Positions 1 to 11,225 are shown, numbered from the stretch's first letter. The stretch: DNA of 64,000 bases from Duganella sp. CF458 (GCF_900113115.1 NZ_FOOF01000016.1:62001-126000); one strand, 5' to 3'. Numbers and translations are program-made. The notes: generated by a model from the letters alone, not told the origin.

Positions 1-497
1 CGCTCCTTATGCTCGTCGACCGCCACATCTTGCAGGAAGTTGATGATCTGGAGGGCCGAGCAAATGGCGTCCGACTGGCGGATGTTCTCTTCGTCGGCCG
101 CGCCATACAGGTGCAGCATCAGCAGCCCGACCGGATTGGCCGAGCGGGCGCAGTAATCCAGCAGGGACGCGTAGTCCTGGTAGCGGTGCACCACAATGTC
201 TTGCTTGAAGGCGGAAAGCAGGTCGTAAAAAGGGCGCAGCGGCAGTTTATGCTGCTCGATCACGGCGGCCAGCCGCGCGAACATCGGTTCATGGCCGTCC
301 TCGGCGCGCTCGATGCGGCCCAGGGCTTCTTCATAGGCAGCCAGGCCAGCCAGGCGCTGTTCGGGCGTGGCGACACCCTCGTCGGCGATATCGTCGGCGC
401 TGCGGGCGAAGGCATAAATCGCTTCCACCGCCGGGCGCAATCGGCGCGGCATGAGGATGGAGGCGACAGGGAAATTCTCGTAATGGTCAACGGACAT
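1..497 (-). CDS. hpnC: Squalene synthase HpnC, N-terminal part (runs off the window)
   Basis: About 165 N-terminal residues are visible; the gene continues past the left edge. The protein belongs to the phytoene/squalene synthase family. The first Asp-rich motif (FARSADDIADE) lies near residue 30, SANPVGLLML near residue 125, and NFLQDVAVDEHKER at the edge carries the second Asp-rich motif that binds diphosphate through magnesium. In the HpnCDE route HpnC acts with HpnD and HpnE to turn farnesyl diphosphate into squalene for hopanoids. The start is the ATG opening MSVDHYENFPVASI, a typical HpnC N-terminus. The gene diverges from the efflux genes, so 498-663 holds control sites for both sides. 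The C-terminus and neighbouring hpn genes are out of view. Confidence 0.88.
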   Translation of the reverse strand, partial: MSVDHYENFPVASILMPRRLRPAVEAIYAFARSADDIADEGVATPEQRLAGLAAYEEALGRIERAEDGHEPMFARLAAVIEQHKLPLRPFYDLLSAFKQDIVVHRYQDYASLLDYCARSANPVGLLMLHLYGAADEENIRQSDAICSALQIINFLQDVAVDEHKE

Positions 498-516
498 AGA
501 GGTGCTGTTCTAAATT

Positions 517-591
517 AATGACGCGAAAGTCATTTGCAAGTACGGTTGACCCGGATATAATTTTTTCTTACTAAACGGAAAGTCATTTAGT
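517..591. promoter_or_regulatory. Two inverted repeats around the efflux promoter (candidate repressor operators)
   Basis: AATGAC-N6-GTCATT at 517-534 overlaps the -35 hexamer, and ACTAAA-N10-TTTAGT at 570-591 lies just past the predicted transcription start. The 11-mer GAAAGTCATTT occurs at 525-535 and again at 578-588. Such an arrangement suits a TetR/AcrR-type repressor of an RND operon. No such regulator is encoded in the window, so the factor is unknown. Confidence 0.5.
534..561 (+). promoter_or_regulatory. Sigma70-type promoter of the efflux operon
   Basis: TTGCAA at 534-539 and a perfect TATAAT at 556-561 are separated by 16 bases. They lie about 100 bases upstream of the adaptor start and drive the plus strand. 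Confidence 0.65.
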
Positions 592-663
592 TCCAAACGG
601 GAAATAATAATGGCAAACATGCACTCCCGGCAATTGCCAGAGACACTAAAAAGGAATTCCATC

Positions 664-1737
664 GTGTTCGTAGCGAAAAAACTACCCCTGGTTGCGGCCT
701 GCGCCTTGCTGCTCGCAGCCTGCTCGAAAGAAGCCCCCAAGACCGAAGATATCCGGCCGGTACGCGCCATGGTGCTGCAAAGCTCGGACATCGATGTGAA
801 TGCCGAATTCTCCGGTGAAGTCCGTTCGCGCGTGGAATCGCGCCTCGGTTTCAGGGTTGGCGGCAAGATTATCTCCCGCAAAGTGGATGTGGGGAGCGTG
901 GTCAAGCGCGGCCAGGTCCTGATGGACCTCGATCCGCAGGACTTGAAGCTGTCGCAGGCGCAGTCGATGGCCGCCTTGCGCGCTGCCGAGACCACGCGCG
1001 ACCTGGCCAGCGCCGAGCTGAAGCGCTACCAGGAGCTGCGCGAAAAGAACTTCGTCAGCCAGGCCATCCTGGACGCCAAGCTGTCGAGCTATAAATCGGC
1101 GCAGGCCCAGGTCGATTCGGCGCAAGCGGCTTATCGCGGCATGTCCAACCAGGCCGGCTACGCCAGCCTTGAATCCGACATCGATGGCGTGGTCACGGCA
1201 GTCGATGCGGAAGTAGGGCAGGTGGTATCGCCCGGTACGCCGGTGGTGCGTGTCGCCAAGACCGATGAAAAGGAAATCGTGTTCGGCGTGCCGGAAGATA
1301 AGGTCGATACGCTGCGCTCGATCTCCGACGTGCATGTGCGCCTGTGGGCCAGCCCGGGCAAGACAGTGCCGGGCAAGATCCGCGAAATCTCGCCGGTGGC
1401 CGACCCGTTTACCCGCACCTACGCGTTCCGGGTGTCGATTCCGGCCAGCCTGTCCGAGGCAAAGCTGGGCATGACTGCGCTGGTGGCCTTTGCTTCGCGC
1501 TCGCCGCAGCCTCAGATCAAGGTGCCGTTGACGGCGCTGTTCCATGAAAAGTCCGCAACCTCCGTGTGGGTGGTCGAAAATGGCGCGGTGCGCCTGGTGC
1601 CGGTGACGGTGAACGGCGTGTCGGGCAATGACCTGGTGCTGGGCAGCGGCGTGAAGGCCGGCCAGACCGTGGTCACGGCAGGCGTCAACCTGCTGAAGCC
1701 TGGCCAGAAAGTCACCATTCTCGGAGCGGCTAAATGA
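664..1737 (+). CDS. RND efflux periplasmic adaptor lipoprotein (HlyD/AcrA family)
   Basis: This 357-residue membrane-fusion protein would join an inner-membrane RND pump to an outer-membrane channel. GTG at 664 is preferred as start because AAGGAA (651-656) lies 7 bases upstream and a lipoprotein signal follows directly (lipobox LLAAC, acylated Cys20); an upstream ATG at 610 would add an unconvincing 18-residue extension. The order is barrel-sandwich (GFRVGGKI near residue 70), alpha-hairpin (about 90-165), second lipoyl half (SDIDGVVTAV), beta-barrel and membrane-proximal domain. It overlaps the pump gene by ATGA, so the two are translationally coupled. Substrate is unknown, and no outer-membrane factor gene follows. 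Confidence 0.9.
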   Translation: MFVAKKLPLVAACALLLAACSKEAPKTEDIRPVRAMVLQSSDIDVNAEFSGEVRSRVESRLGFRVGGKIISRKVDVGSVVKRGQVLMDLDPQDLKLSQAQSMAALRAAETTRDLASAELKRYQELREKNFVSQAILDAKLSSYKSAQAQVDSAQAAYRGMSNQAGYASLESDIDGVVTAVDAEVGQVVSPGTPVVRVAKTDEKEIVFGVPEDKVDTLRSISDVHVRLWASPGKTVPGKIREISPVADPFTRTYAFRVSIPASLSEAKLGMTALVAFASRSPQPQIKVPLTALFHEKSATSVWVVENGAVRLVPVTVNGVSGNDLVLGSGVKAGQTVVTAGVNLLKPGQKVTILGAAK

Positions 1738-4700
1738 AGGGCTTCAACCTCTCGCGCTGGGCGTTGGAGCACATTCCGCTCACGCGCTACCTGATTGCCG
1801 TGCTGCTGCTGGGCGGCATGCTGGCGTACAAGAACCTGGGCCAGGACGAAGATCCGCCATTCACTTTCCGTTCGATGGTGGTGCAGGCCTTCTGGCCCGG
1901 TGCAACGTCGCTGCAAATGGCGGAACAGGTCACCGACAAGCTGGAAAAGAAGCTGCAGGAAACGCCGTTCATCAATGAAATCACCAGCTATTCCAAGCCG
2001 GGCCAGACGCTGATCATCCTCAGCTTGCGCGAATCGACGCCGCCGAAGGAAGTGTCGCAGGCCTGGTACCAGGTTCGCAAGAAGATCGGCGATATCCGCT
2101 CGACGCTGCCGTCCGGCGTGCAGGGCCCCGTCTTCAACGATGAATTCGGCGATACCTATGGCTCGATCTTTGCGCTGTCCGGCGACGGCTTCACGTACGC
2201 GGAGCTGAAGGACTACGCCGACCTGGTGCGCCAGCAACTGCTTGGGGTGAAAAAGGTCTCCAAGGTCGAACTGTTCGGCGTACAGGATGAGAAGATCAAT
2301 ATCGAGTTCTCGCACAAGAAATTCGCCCAGCTGGGCCTGACCATCGAGCAGATCGCCAACCAGATCGCGACCCAGAACGTGGTGGAGGCGACGGGCGTGG
2401 TGGTGACGCCGACCGACAACCTGCAGGTGCGCGTTTCGGGCGCGCTGCGCACGGTCAAGGACCTGGAGGAGTTGGAGCTGCGCGCCAATAATACGACCTT
2501 CCGCCTCGGCGACTTCGCAGCGATCAAGCGCGAATACCTCGACCCGCCGCGCGACAAGATGCGCTTTAACGGCAAGGAGGTCATCGGCCTGGGCGTGTCG
2601 ATGGAGAAGGGCGGCAATATCATCCAGATGGGCAAGGACCTGGAGAAGACCGTCAACTCCATGAAGACCAAGCTGCCGGTCGGCATTGAACTGGAGCGCG
2701 TGTCGGACCAGCCGGCCGCCGTCACCGCCTCGGTGGGTGAATTCCTGCACACCCTGATCGAAGCGGTACTGATCGTGCTGGCGGTGAGTTTCGTCTCGCT
2801 CGGCCTGCATACCAAGCCCAAGCTGAGCCTGGACACGCGCCCGGGCCTGGTGGTGGCACTGACCATCCCGCTGGTGCTGGCGGTGACCTTCCTGTTCATG
2901 CGCATCCTGGACATCGACCTGCACAAGATCTCGCTCGGCGCCCTGATCATCGCGCTCGGCCTGCTGGTCGACGATGCCATCATCGCCGTTGAAATGATGG
3001 TACGAAAGATGGAGGAGGGCCATTCACGGCTCGAAGCGGCGACTTTCGCGTATACCTCCACGGCGATGCCGATGCTGACCGGCACCTTGATCACCGTCGC
3101 AGGCTTCCTGCCGATCGGCCTTGCGGCATCGGCTGCAGGCGAGTACACCTTCTCGCTGTTCTCCGTGAATGCGATCGCGCTGGTGACGTCGTGGATCGTG
3201 GCCGTGGTGTTCACGCCTTACATCGGATATATCCTGTTGAAGGTGAAGCCGCATTCCGAGGGCGGCGGCCATCACGAACTGTTCGATACGCCCGGCTACC
3301 GCAAGTTCCGCGCCGTCGTGAACTGGTGCGTGGAGTATCGCAAGACCACCATTGTGGCGACGCTGGTGGTGTTCTTCCTGGGTGTGTACGGCTTCAAGTT
3401 CATCGAGAAGCAGTTCTTCCCGGACTCCAGCCGCCCAGAACTGATGGTGGAGATGTGGTCGCCGGAAGGCACGGCGTTCGCCCAGACCGAACGCCAGGCG
3501 AAGAAATTCGAGGAGTTCATCCGCAAGGAGCCAGGCGTGGCCAGCGTGACGACCTATGTCGGTACCGGTAGCCCGCGCTTCTACCTGCCGCTGAACCAGA
3601 TCTTCCCGCAGACGAACGTGTCGCAGACCGTGGTGCTGGCGAAAGACCTGCATTCGCGGGAAGAGCTGCGCAAGAAGATCAGCAATGTCTTCAAGACCGA
3701 CTTCCCTGAAGTCCGTGGCCGCGTGCAGCTGCTGCCGAACGGCCCACCGGTGCCGTATCCGGTGCAATTCCGCATCACCGGCACCGAAGTGGAAGGCGTG
3801 CGTTCGATTGCCGACCAGGTGAAAGACATCATGCGCGCCAATCCGAATGCGGTGGGCGTCAACGACAACTGGAACGAGTCGATCAAGGTGCTGCGCCTTG
3901 ACCTGGACCAGGATAAGATGCGCGCGCTGGGCGTCACCTCGCAAACCGTGATGCGGGCTGCGAACACGATCCTTTCCGGCACCCCGATCGGCCAGTTCCG
4001 TGAAGGCATCCGCCTGATCGATATCCAGGTGCGCCAGCCGCTGGACGAGCGCAACACCATCGCGGTCCTGAATGACACTTACATCCCGACCAATAGCGGC
4101 CGTTCGGTGCCGATCTCGCAACTGGCGCGCGTGCATTTCGTGTGGGAGCCGGGCGTGGTCTGGCGCGAGGGCAGGGAATGGGCAATTACCGTGCAGTCGG
4201 ATGTGGTGGAAGGCGTGCAGGGGCCGACCGTGTCGGGCCAGATCAATCCGAAACTCGACGAGTTGCGCGCTAAGCTGCCGCCGGGCTACGAGATCAAGGT
4301 GAAGGGAGCTGCCTCGGACAGCAGCGCGGCGGAAGAATCGATTGCCGCCAACCTGCCGCTGGCTGTGTTCATCATCTTTACCTTGCTGATGTTGCAACTG
4401 CATAGTTTCTCGCGTTCGCTGCTGGTGTTCCTGACCGGGCCGCTGGGCGTGGCAGGAGCGGCGATGGCACTGCTGGTGATGGGGCGCCCGCTGGGCTTTG
4501 TGGCGAACCTGGGCATTATTGCGCTGTTCGGGATGATTATCCGTAACTCGGTGATCCTGGTGGACCAGATCGAGCAGGACATCAAGGCTGGCGTGCCGGC
4601 CTGGGATGCGATTGTGGAATCGGCCGTGCGGCGTTGTCGTCCGATTATCCTGACCGCGGCAGCGGCGGCGTTGGCGATGATTCCTTTGTCGCGCTCCGTG

Positions 4701-4859
4701 TTCTGGGGGCCGATGGCGGTGGCGATCATGGGCGGCTTGATCTTGGCAACTGCGCTTACCCTGTTGTTCCTGCCGGCGCTTTACGCCGCCTGGTTCCGCG
4801 TGCCAAAACCGGTAAACCAGGGTCAGACCCAAGGGTCTGACCCGCACCGGGCAAGCTGA
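1734..4859 (+). CDS. RND efflux pump, inner-membrane permease (AcrB family)
   Basis: This 1041-residue protein has the normal length and two-fold layout of a resistance-nodulation-division pump: TM1 near residue 20, a large periplasmic loop, a TM2-6 block (about 340-500), a second periplasmic loop, and a final TM block (about 865-1025). The proton-relay pair Asp413-Asp414 is present in GLLVDDAIIAVE. Export is driven by the proton gradient; substrates cannot be told from sequence. The start overlaps the adaptor stop by ATGA. The last codons lie inside a palindromic repeat (4804-4905), so the C-terminal tail after about residue 1023 is repeat-encoded. No outer-membrane channel gene follows, so it probably borrows one from elsewhere. 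Confidence 0.93.
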   Translation: MKGFNLSRWALEHIPLTRYLIAVLLLGGMLAYKNLGQDEDPPFTFRSMVVQAFWPGATSLQMAEQVTDKLEKKLQETPFINEITSYSKPGQTLIILSLRESTPPKEVSQAWYQVRKKIGDIRSTLPSGVQGPVFNDEFGDTYGSIFALSGDGFTYAELKDYADLVRQQLLGVKKVSKVELFGVQDEKINIEFSHKKFAQLGLTIEQIANQIATQNVVEATGVVVTPTDNLQVRVSGALRTVKDLEELELRANNTTFRLGDFAAIKREYLDPPRDKMRFNGKEVIGLGVSMEKGGNIIQMGKDLEKTVNSMKTKLPVGIELERVSDQPAAVTASVGEFLHTLIEAVLIVLAVSFVSLGLHTKPKLSLDTRPGLVVALTIPLVLAVTFLFMRILDIDLHKISLGALIIALGLLVDDAIIAVEMMVRKMEEGHSRLEAATFAYTSTAMPMLTGTLITVAGFLPIGLAASAAGEYTFSLFSVNAIALVTSWIVAVVFTPYIGYILLKVKPHSEGGGHHELFDTPGYRKFRAVVNWCVEYRKTTIVATLVVFFLGVYGFKFIEKQFFPDSSRPELMVEMWSPEGTAFAQTERQAKKFEEFIRKEPGVASVTTYVGTGSPRFYLPLNQIFPQTNVSQTVVLAKDLHSREELRKKISNVFKTDFPEVRGRVQLLPNGPPVPYPVQFRITGTEVEGVRSIADQVKDIMRANPNAVGVNDNWNESIKVLRLDLDQDKMRALGVTSQTVMRAANTILSGTPIGQFREGIRLIDIQVRQPLDERNTIAVLNDTYIPTNSGRSVPISQLARVHFVWEPGVVWREGREWAITVQSDVVEGVQGPTVSGQINPKLDELRAKLPPGYEIKVKGAASDSSAAEESIAANLPLAVFIIFTLLMLQLHSFSRSLLVFLTGPLGVAGAAMALLVMGRPLGFVANLGIIALFGMIIRNSVILVDQIEQDIKAGVPAWDAIVESAVRRCRPIILTAAAAALAMIPLSRSVFWGPMAVAIMGGLILATALTLLFLPALYAAWFRVPKPVNQGQTQGSDPHRAS

Positions 4860-4905
4860 GCAGGTGGGTCTGACCCTTGGGTCAGACCCAGATTTGCCGG
4901 TTTTG
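4804..4905. repeat. Paired palindromic repeat (GGGTCAGACCC element), double copy
   Basis: Two units face each other. Each holds GGGTCAGACCC and GGGTCTGACCC close together, flanked by CAAAACCGG-type ends. The left unit (4804-4843) and the reverse complement of the right unit (4870-4905) match almost base for base, so the whole can fold into a long hairpin with smaller ones nested inside. It spans the stop codon of the RND pump at 4857-4859. A single-unit copy is at 11224-11275. It resembles a REP/BIME-type repeat; no transposase is nearby. Confidence 0.8.
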
Positions 4906-4989
4906 CCCAAATGTTGCGCATAACGCAAAAAAACCACTACCGCACTCTAGCAACACCGTATAGAATGCCGGGTTGAAGTTGAAAGCCCC

Positions 4990-5029
4990 GGGCGACCCCG
5001 TTTTCACTGTAAGGTCGCCCTTTGCTTTT
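4990..5029 (+). terminator. Terminator-like hairpin upstream of tRNA-Leu
   Basis: GGGCGACC (4990-4997) pairs with GGTCGCCC (5013-5020) across a 15-base loop and is followed by TTTGCTTTT. It lies between a TATAGAAT box (4959-4966) and the tRNA, so it may end a short leader transcript or be a processing structure. Confidence 0.4.
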
Positions 5030-5042
5030 GTGCAAATATGCC

Positions 5043-5129
5043 GCGAGGATGGCGAAATTGGTAGACGCACCAGGTTTAGGTCCTGACGCCAGCAATGGTG
5101 TGGGGGTTCGAGTCCCCCTCCTCGCACCA
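5043..5129 (+). tRNA. tRNA-Leu (anticodon TAG)
   Basis: This 87-base class II tRNA has acceptor arm GCGAGGA paired with TCCTCGC, D-arm GGCGAAATTGGTAGACGC, anticodon loop TTTAGGT (TAG), a long variable arm, T-arm GGGGGTTCGAGTCCCCC, discriminator A and encoded CCA (5127-5129). It lies 36 bases upstream of tig and may be co-transcribed with it. Confidence 0.97.
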
Positions 5130-5165
5130 TAAGTACACTTAAATTTTTATTGGACGATTTTTACA

Positions 5166-6503
5166 ATGGCCACTGCAGTTGAAACCCTGGGCACTCTCGA
5201 ACGCCGCATGACGATTTCCTTCCCACTGTCGGACGTACGTTCCGAGGTGGAAAAGCGCCTGAAAGTACAGGCTCGCTCCGCACGTGCTCCTGGCTTCCGT
5301 CCAGGTAAAGTGCCAATGAAGATGGTTGCCGCACAATACGGCTACCAGATCGAAACTGAAGTGCTGAACGACAAAGTCGGCCGCGCTTTCAACGATGCCG
5401 CCAATGAAAACCAGCTGCGCGTAGCTGGCCTCCCACGCATCGAGCCAAAACAAGACGCACCAGAAGGCCAACTGTCCTTCGACGCAACCTTCGAAGTCTA
5501 TCCGGAAGTTGAAGTCGGCGACCTGACCAATGTTGAGATCGAAACCGTCAAGTCCAACGTGACCGACGTAGAAATCGACAAGACCATCGACATCCTGCGC
5601 AAGCAGCGCGTGCACTTCCACGTGAAGGGCGAGAAGGGCGAACACGGCGACGGCGGCGAAGCTATCGCTGCTAACGGCGACCGTGTGACCGTGGACTTCG
5701 TCGGCTCCATCGACGGCGTGGAATTCCCGGGCGGTAAAGCTGAAGGCTACCCGTTCGTGCTGGGCGAAGGCCGCATGCTGCCGGAATTCGAAGCCGCTAC
5801 CGTCGGCCTGAAAGTCGGCGAAGCCAAGACCTTCCCGCTGTCGTTCCCAGAGGACTACCATGGCAAGGACGTGGCCGGTAAAACCGCCGAGTTCACCATC
5901 ACCCTGAAGAACCTGGAATGGGCGCACCTGCCGGAAGTCGATGCGGAATTCGCCAAATCCCTGGGCGTGGCTGACGGCGACCTGGCCAAAATGCGCGAAG
6001 ACATCAAAGTCAACCTGGAGCGCGAAGTTGCTGGCCGCGTCAAGGCGCGCAACAAAGAAGCTGTGATGGACACCCTGGTGAAGACCGCGACCCTGGAAGT
6101 GCCACAGTCGCTGATCGCCCAGGACACCGAGCGCCTGGCTGAAATGACCCGCCAGGACATGGCCCAGCGCGGCATGAACGTAAAAGATGTACCATTCCCT
6201 CCAGAGCTGTTCAAGGACAAAGCCGAGCGTCGCGTACGCCTGGGCCTGATCCTGTCCAAGCTGGTGGGCGACCAGAACCTGCAGGCTACCCCTGACCAGG
6301 TGAAGGCACAGATCGAAGACTTCGCACAAAGCTACGAAGATCCGCGCGAAGTGCTGAAGTACTACTACTCCGATCGCCGCCGCCTGGCCGAAGTCGAAGC
6401 TCTTGTATTGGAAGAAAACGTCGTTACTTACGTCCTGGGCCTGTGCAAGAACGTCTCGAAAGAAATTCCTTTCGACGAACTCATGGGAAGCGTACAAGCT
6501 TAA
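5166..6503 (+). CDS. tig: Trigger factor (ribosome-associated chaperone)
   Basis: This 445-residue protein is close to the usual 430-450. The N-terminal ribosome-docking signature GFRPGKVP is at residues 43-50. An FKBP-type prolyl isomerase domain follows at about 155-250 (GDRVTVDFVGSIDG, LGEGRMLPEFE), then the helical C-terminal chaperone domain. Trigger factor sits at the ribosome exit tunnel and shelters nascent chains. It leads the tig-clpP-clpX-lon order common in Proteobacteria, linking folding to degradation. The Shine-Dalgarno region before ATG 5166 is weak, and the gene may be read from the tRNA-Leu transcript. A hairpin at 6521-6548 separates it from clpP. Confidence 0.97.
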   Translation: MATAVETLGTLERRMTISFPLSDVRSEVEKRLKVQARSARAPGFRPGKVPMKMVAAQYGYQIETEVLNDKVGRAFNDAANENQLRVAGLPRIEPKQDAPEGQLSFDATFEVYPEVEVGDLTNVEIETVKSNVTDVEIDKTIDILRKQRVHFHVKGEKGEHGDGGEAIAANGDRVTVDFVGSIDGVEFPGGKAEGYPFVLGEGRMLPEFEAATVGLKVGEAKTFPLSFPEDYHGKDVAGKTAEFTITLKNLEWAHLPEVDAEFAKSLGVADGDLAKMREDIKVNLEREVAGRVKARNKEAVMDTLVKTATLEVPQSLIAQDTERLAEMTRQDMAQRGMNVKDVPFPPELFKDKAERRVRLGLILSKLVGDQNLQATPDQVKAQIEDFAQSYEDPREVLKYYYSDRRRLAEVEALVLEENVVTYVLGLCKNVSKEIPFDELMGSVQA

Positions 6504-6520
6504 TAGCTTGATATCATTCG

Positions 6521-6548
6521 ACGCCGGCCCCGAGCCGGCGTTGTTTTC
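6521..6548 (+). terminator. Hairpin between tig and clpP
   Basis: ACGCCGGC and GCCGGCGT form an 8-bp stem with a short loop, followed by TGTTTTC. The U-run is imperfect, so it may only partly separate tig from clpP. Confidence 0.6.
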
Positions 6549-6560
6549 AAAGGAATTGGA

Positions 6561-7178
6561 ATGAATCGTAATCCCGCACTCGATACGGAAATGCTCGGCC
6601 TGGTGCCGATGGTGATCGAACAAAGCGGCCGCGGTGAGCGCTCGTACGATATCTACTCGCGCCTGCTGAAGGAACGCGTGATCTTCATGGTCGGTCCGGT
6701 CAACGACCAGATGGCCAACCTGATTGTCGCCCAGCTGCTGTTCCTGGAAAGCGAAAATCCGGACAAGGACATCTCGCTGTACATCAATTCCCCAGGCGGT
6801 TCCGTTTCCGCGGGCCTGGCGATCTTCGACACCATGCAGTTCATCAAGCCTGACGTGTCGACCCTGTGCACCGGCATGGCCGCCTCCATGGGCGCCTTCC
6901 TGCTGGCCGCTGGCGCCAAGGGCAAGCGTTTCTCGCTGCCGAACAGCCGCATCATGATCCACCAGCCGTCCGGTGGTTCGCAAGGCATGGCGTCGGATAT
7001 CGAAATCCAGGCGAAAGAGATCCTGTACCTGCGTCACCGCCTGAATAGCATCATGGCAGAGCGCACCGGCCAGTCGATCGAGCAAATCGCCAAGGATACC
7101 GACCGTGACCGCTTCATGTCTTCCGATGAAGCAGCGGAATATGGCCTGATCGACAAAGTCTTGACCAGTCGCGGATAA
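6561..7178 (+). CDS. clpP: ATP-dependent Clp protease proteolytic subunit
   Basis: ClpP forms the tetradecameric serine-peptidase chamber that works with ClpX (next gene) and ClpA. At 205 residues it has the family length. The catalytic triad is visible: Ser109 in GMAASMG, His134 in IHQP and Asp183 in DRDRF. The stretch before NPALDTEMLGLVPMVIEQ resembles the short propeptide removed by self-processing in other ClpPs. AAGGAATTGGA just upstream of ATG 6561 is the Shine-Dalgarno sequence. It is bounded by a hairpin upstream (6521-6548) and a terminator downstream (7195-7230), so clpX may have its own promoter. Confidence 0.98.
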   Translation: MNRNPALDTEMLGLVPMVIEQSGRGERSYDIYSRLLKERVIFMVGPVNDQMANLIVAQLLFLESENPDKDISLYINSPGGSVSAGLAIFDTMQFIKPDVSTLCTGMAASMGAFLLAAGAKGKRFSLPNSRIMIHQPSGGSQGMASDIEIQAKEILYLRHRLNSIMAERTGQSIEQIAKDTDRDRFMSSDEAAEYGLIDKVLTSRG

Positions 7179-7194
7179 GCGTCCTTGCAAGTCG

Positions 7195-7230
7195 ACGCCC
7201 GGACGCTACAACGTTCGGGCGTTTTGCTTT
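7195..7230 (+). terminator. Intrinsic terminator after clpP
   Basis: ACGCCCGGACG (7195-7205) pairs with CGTTCGGGCGT across a CTACAA-type loop, with one G-T pair, followed by TTTGCTTTTA. Confidence 0.85.
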
Positions 7231-7312
7231 TATTTCGGGTAGCATGTGGTTGTGCGCAGGATTTCTTGCTTGTGCGCACGGCAAATTTGCACCAAAACTA
7301 AAGATTAGTCCC

Positions 7313-8581
7313 ATGTCAGAGAAAAAATCCTCCAGCGGTGAGAAACTCCTTTACTGCTCGTTCTGCGGCAAAAGCCAGCACGAGGTGAAGAAGCTGATTG
7401 CCGGCCCGTCCGTCTTCATCTGCGATGAATGCATTGACTTGTGCAATGACATCATCCGCGACGAGACCTCCAGCATCGAATCTGTCACGGGCGCCAAGTC
7501 GGACCTGCCAACCCCGTTGGAGATTACCGAGCTGCTGAACCAGTACGTGATCGGCCAGTCGACTGCCAAGCGCATCCTGTCCGTGGCCGTGTACAACCAT
7601 TACAAGCGCCTGAAGCACCTGGGCAAGAAGGACGACGTCGAACTGGCCAAGTCCAACATCCTGCTGGTAGGCCCGACCGGCTCCGGCAAGACCTTGCTGG
7701 CCCAGACCCTGGCGCGCATGCTGAATGTGCCGTTCGTGATTGCCGACGCCACCACCCTGACCGAAGCCGGTTATGTGGGGGAAGACGTGGAAAACATCAT
7801 CCAGAAGCTGCTGCAAAGCTGCAACTATGATGTGGAAAAGGCGCAGCGCGGCATCGTCTACATTGACGAAATCGACAAGATTTCCCGCAAGTCCGACAAC
7901 CCATCGATCACCCGCGACGTATCGGGTGAGGGCGTGCAGCAGGCGCTGCTGAAGCTGATCGAGGGCACCATGGCTTCGGTGCCTCCGCAAGGCGGCCGCA
8001 AGCACCCGAACCAGGACTTCGTGCAGATCGACACGACCAACATCATGTTCATCTGCGGCGGTGCGTTTGACGGTCTGGCGAAGATCATCTCCAACCGTTC
8101 CGAAAAGTCCGGCATCGGCTTCTCGGCGGAAGTGAAGAGCAAGGAGCAGCGCTCGAACAGCGACCTGATGCTGGACGCTGAACCGGAAGACCTGATCAAG
8201 TTCGGCCTGATCCCTGAACTGGTGGGTCGTCTGCCGGTGGTGGCAACCTTGGCTGAGTTGACCGAAGAAGCCCTGATCGAAATCCTGGTCGAGCCGAAAA
8301 ATGCGCTGGTCAAGCAGTATTCGAAGCTGCTGGAAATGGAAGGCGCCGAACTGGAAATCCGTCCTGCCGCATTGCACGCCATCGCCCGCAAAGCGCTGGC
8401 TCGCAAGACCGGTGCCCGTGGCCTGCGTTCCATCCTGGAACACGCGTTGCTGGACATTATGTTCGACCTGCCGAACCAAACGAACGTCACCAAAGTCGTT
8501 ATCGATGAAAATACGATCACCAGTGGCGCAAAACCCCTTCTGATTTATCAGGAATCCCCAAAAGCAGCAGGGGAAAACTAA
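7313..8581 (+). CDS. clpX: ClpX, ATP-dependent unfoldase subunit of ClpXP
   Basis: The ATG at 7313 gives 422 residues, matching the family (424 in E. coli), and begins at the zinc-binding domain; an upstream in-frame ATG at 7244 would add 23 unrelated residues. Zinc ligands are Cys15, Cys18, Cys37 and Cys40. The AAA+ core has Walker A GPTGSGKT (120-127, Lys126), Walker B IVYIDEIDK and the RKSDNPSITRDVSGEGVQQ loop region. ClpX forms hexamers that recognise tagged substrates such as SsrA-tagged chains and thread them into ClpP. The Shine-Dalgarno sequence is weak. Confidence 0.97.
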   Translation: MSEKKSSSGEKLLYCSFCGKSQHEVKKLIAGPSVFICDECIDLCNDIIRDETSSIESVTGAKSDLPTPLEITELLNQYVIGQSTAKRILSVAVYNHYKRLKHLGKKDDVELAKSNILLVGPTGSGKTLLAQTLARMLNVPFVIADATTLTEAGYVGEDVENIIQKLLQSCNYDVEKAQRGIVYIDEIDKISRKSDNPSITRDVSGEGVQQALLKLIEGTMASVPPQGGRKHPNQDFVQIDTTNIMFICGGAFDGLAKIISNRSEKSGIGFSAEVKSKEQRSNSDLMLDAEPEDLIKFGLIPELVGRLPVVATLAELTEEALIEILVEPKNALVKQYSKLLEMEGAELEIRPAALHAIARKALARKTGARGLRSILEHALLDIMFDLPNQTNVTKVVIDENTITSGAKPLLIYQESPKAAGEN

Positions 8582-8650
8582 ATAGGGTTTTGAATCCCTG
8601 AGGCAAGGCGTTACAATCGGTCTCAATAACCATAACGCCGGCTTCAGTCG

Positions 8651-8690
8651 AAAAGCCACTCGCGATCAATCATCGCGCGTGGCTTTTTTT
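8651..8690 (+). terminator. Intrinsic terminator after clpX
   Basis: AAAAGCCACTCGCGAT pairs with ATCGCGCGTGGCTTTT across a 5-base loop and runs into seven T residues. Confidence 0.9.
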
Positions 8691-8740
8691 GTTCTGAATC
8701 GGCATTAAGTTAGAGTGCAAAGCATTTCCCTCAAAGCAAA

Positions 8741-8746
8741 TATAAT
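8741..8746 (+). promoter_or_regulatory. Possible -10 box upstream of lon
   Basis: A perfect TATAAT lies 71 bases before the lon start codon, after the clpX terminator. No convincing -35 hexamer lies 16-18 bases upstream, and no heat-shock sigma32 element was recognised. Confidence 0.3.
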
Positions 8747-8816
8747 TGTAGTACTGGGCTTGTGAATTGGCCGCTGGGGCTTATATCAGATCCAAGCTTT
8801 TAAAATAAGGTACGCC

Positions 8817-11223
<2,407 letters not shown>

Positions 11224-11225
<2 letters not shown>

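Noticed and set aside
1512..3023. Long minus-strand reading frames inside the RND pump and other GC-rich genes.
   Set aside because: They are frame shadows of genes on the opposite strand: no start signal, no domain, and His/Gln/Arg-biased composition.
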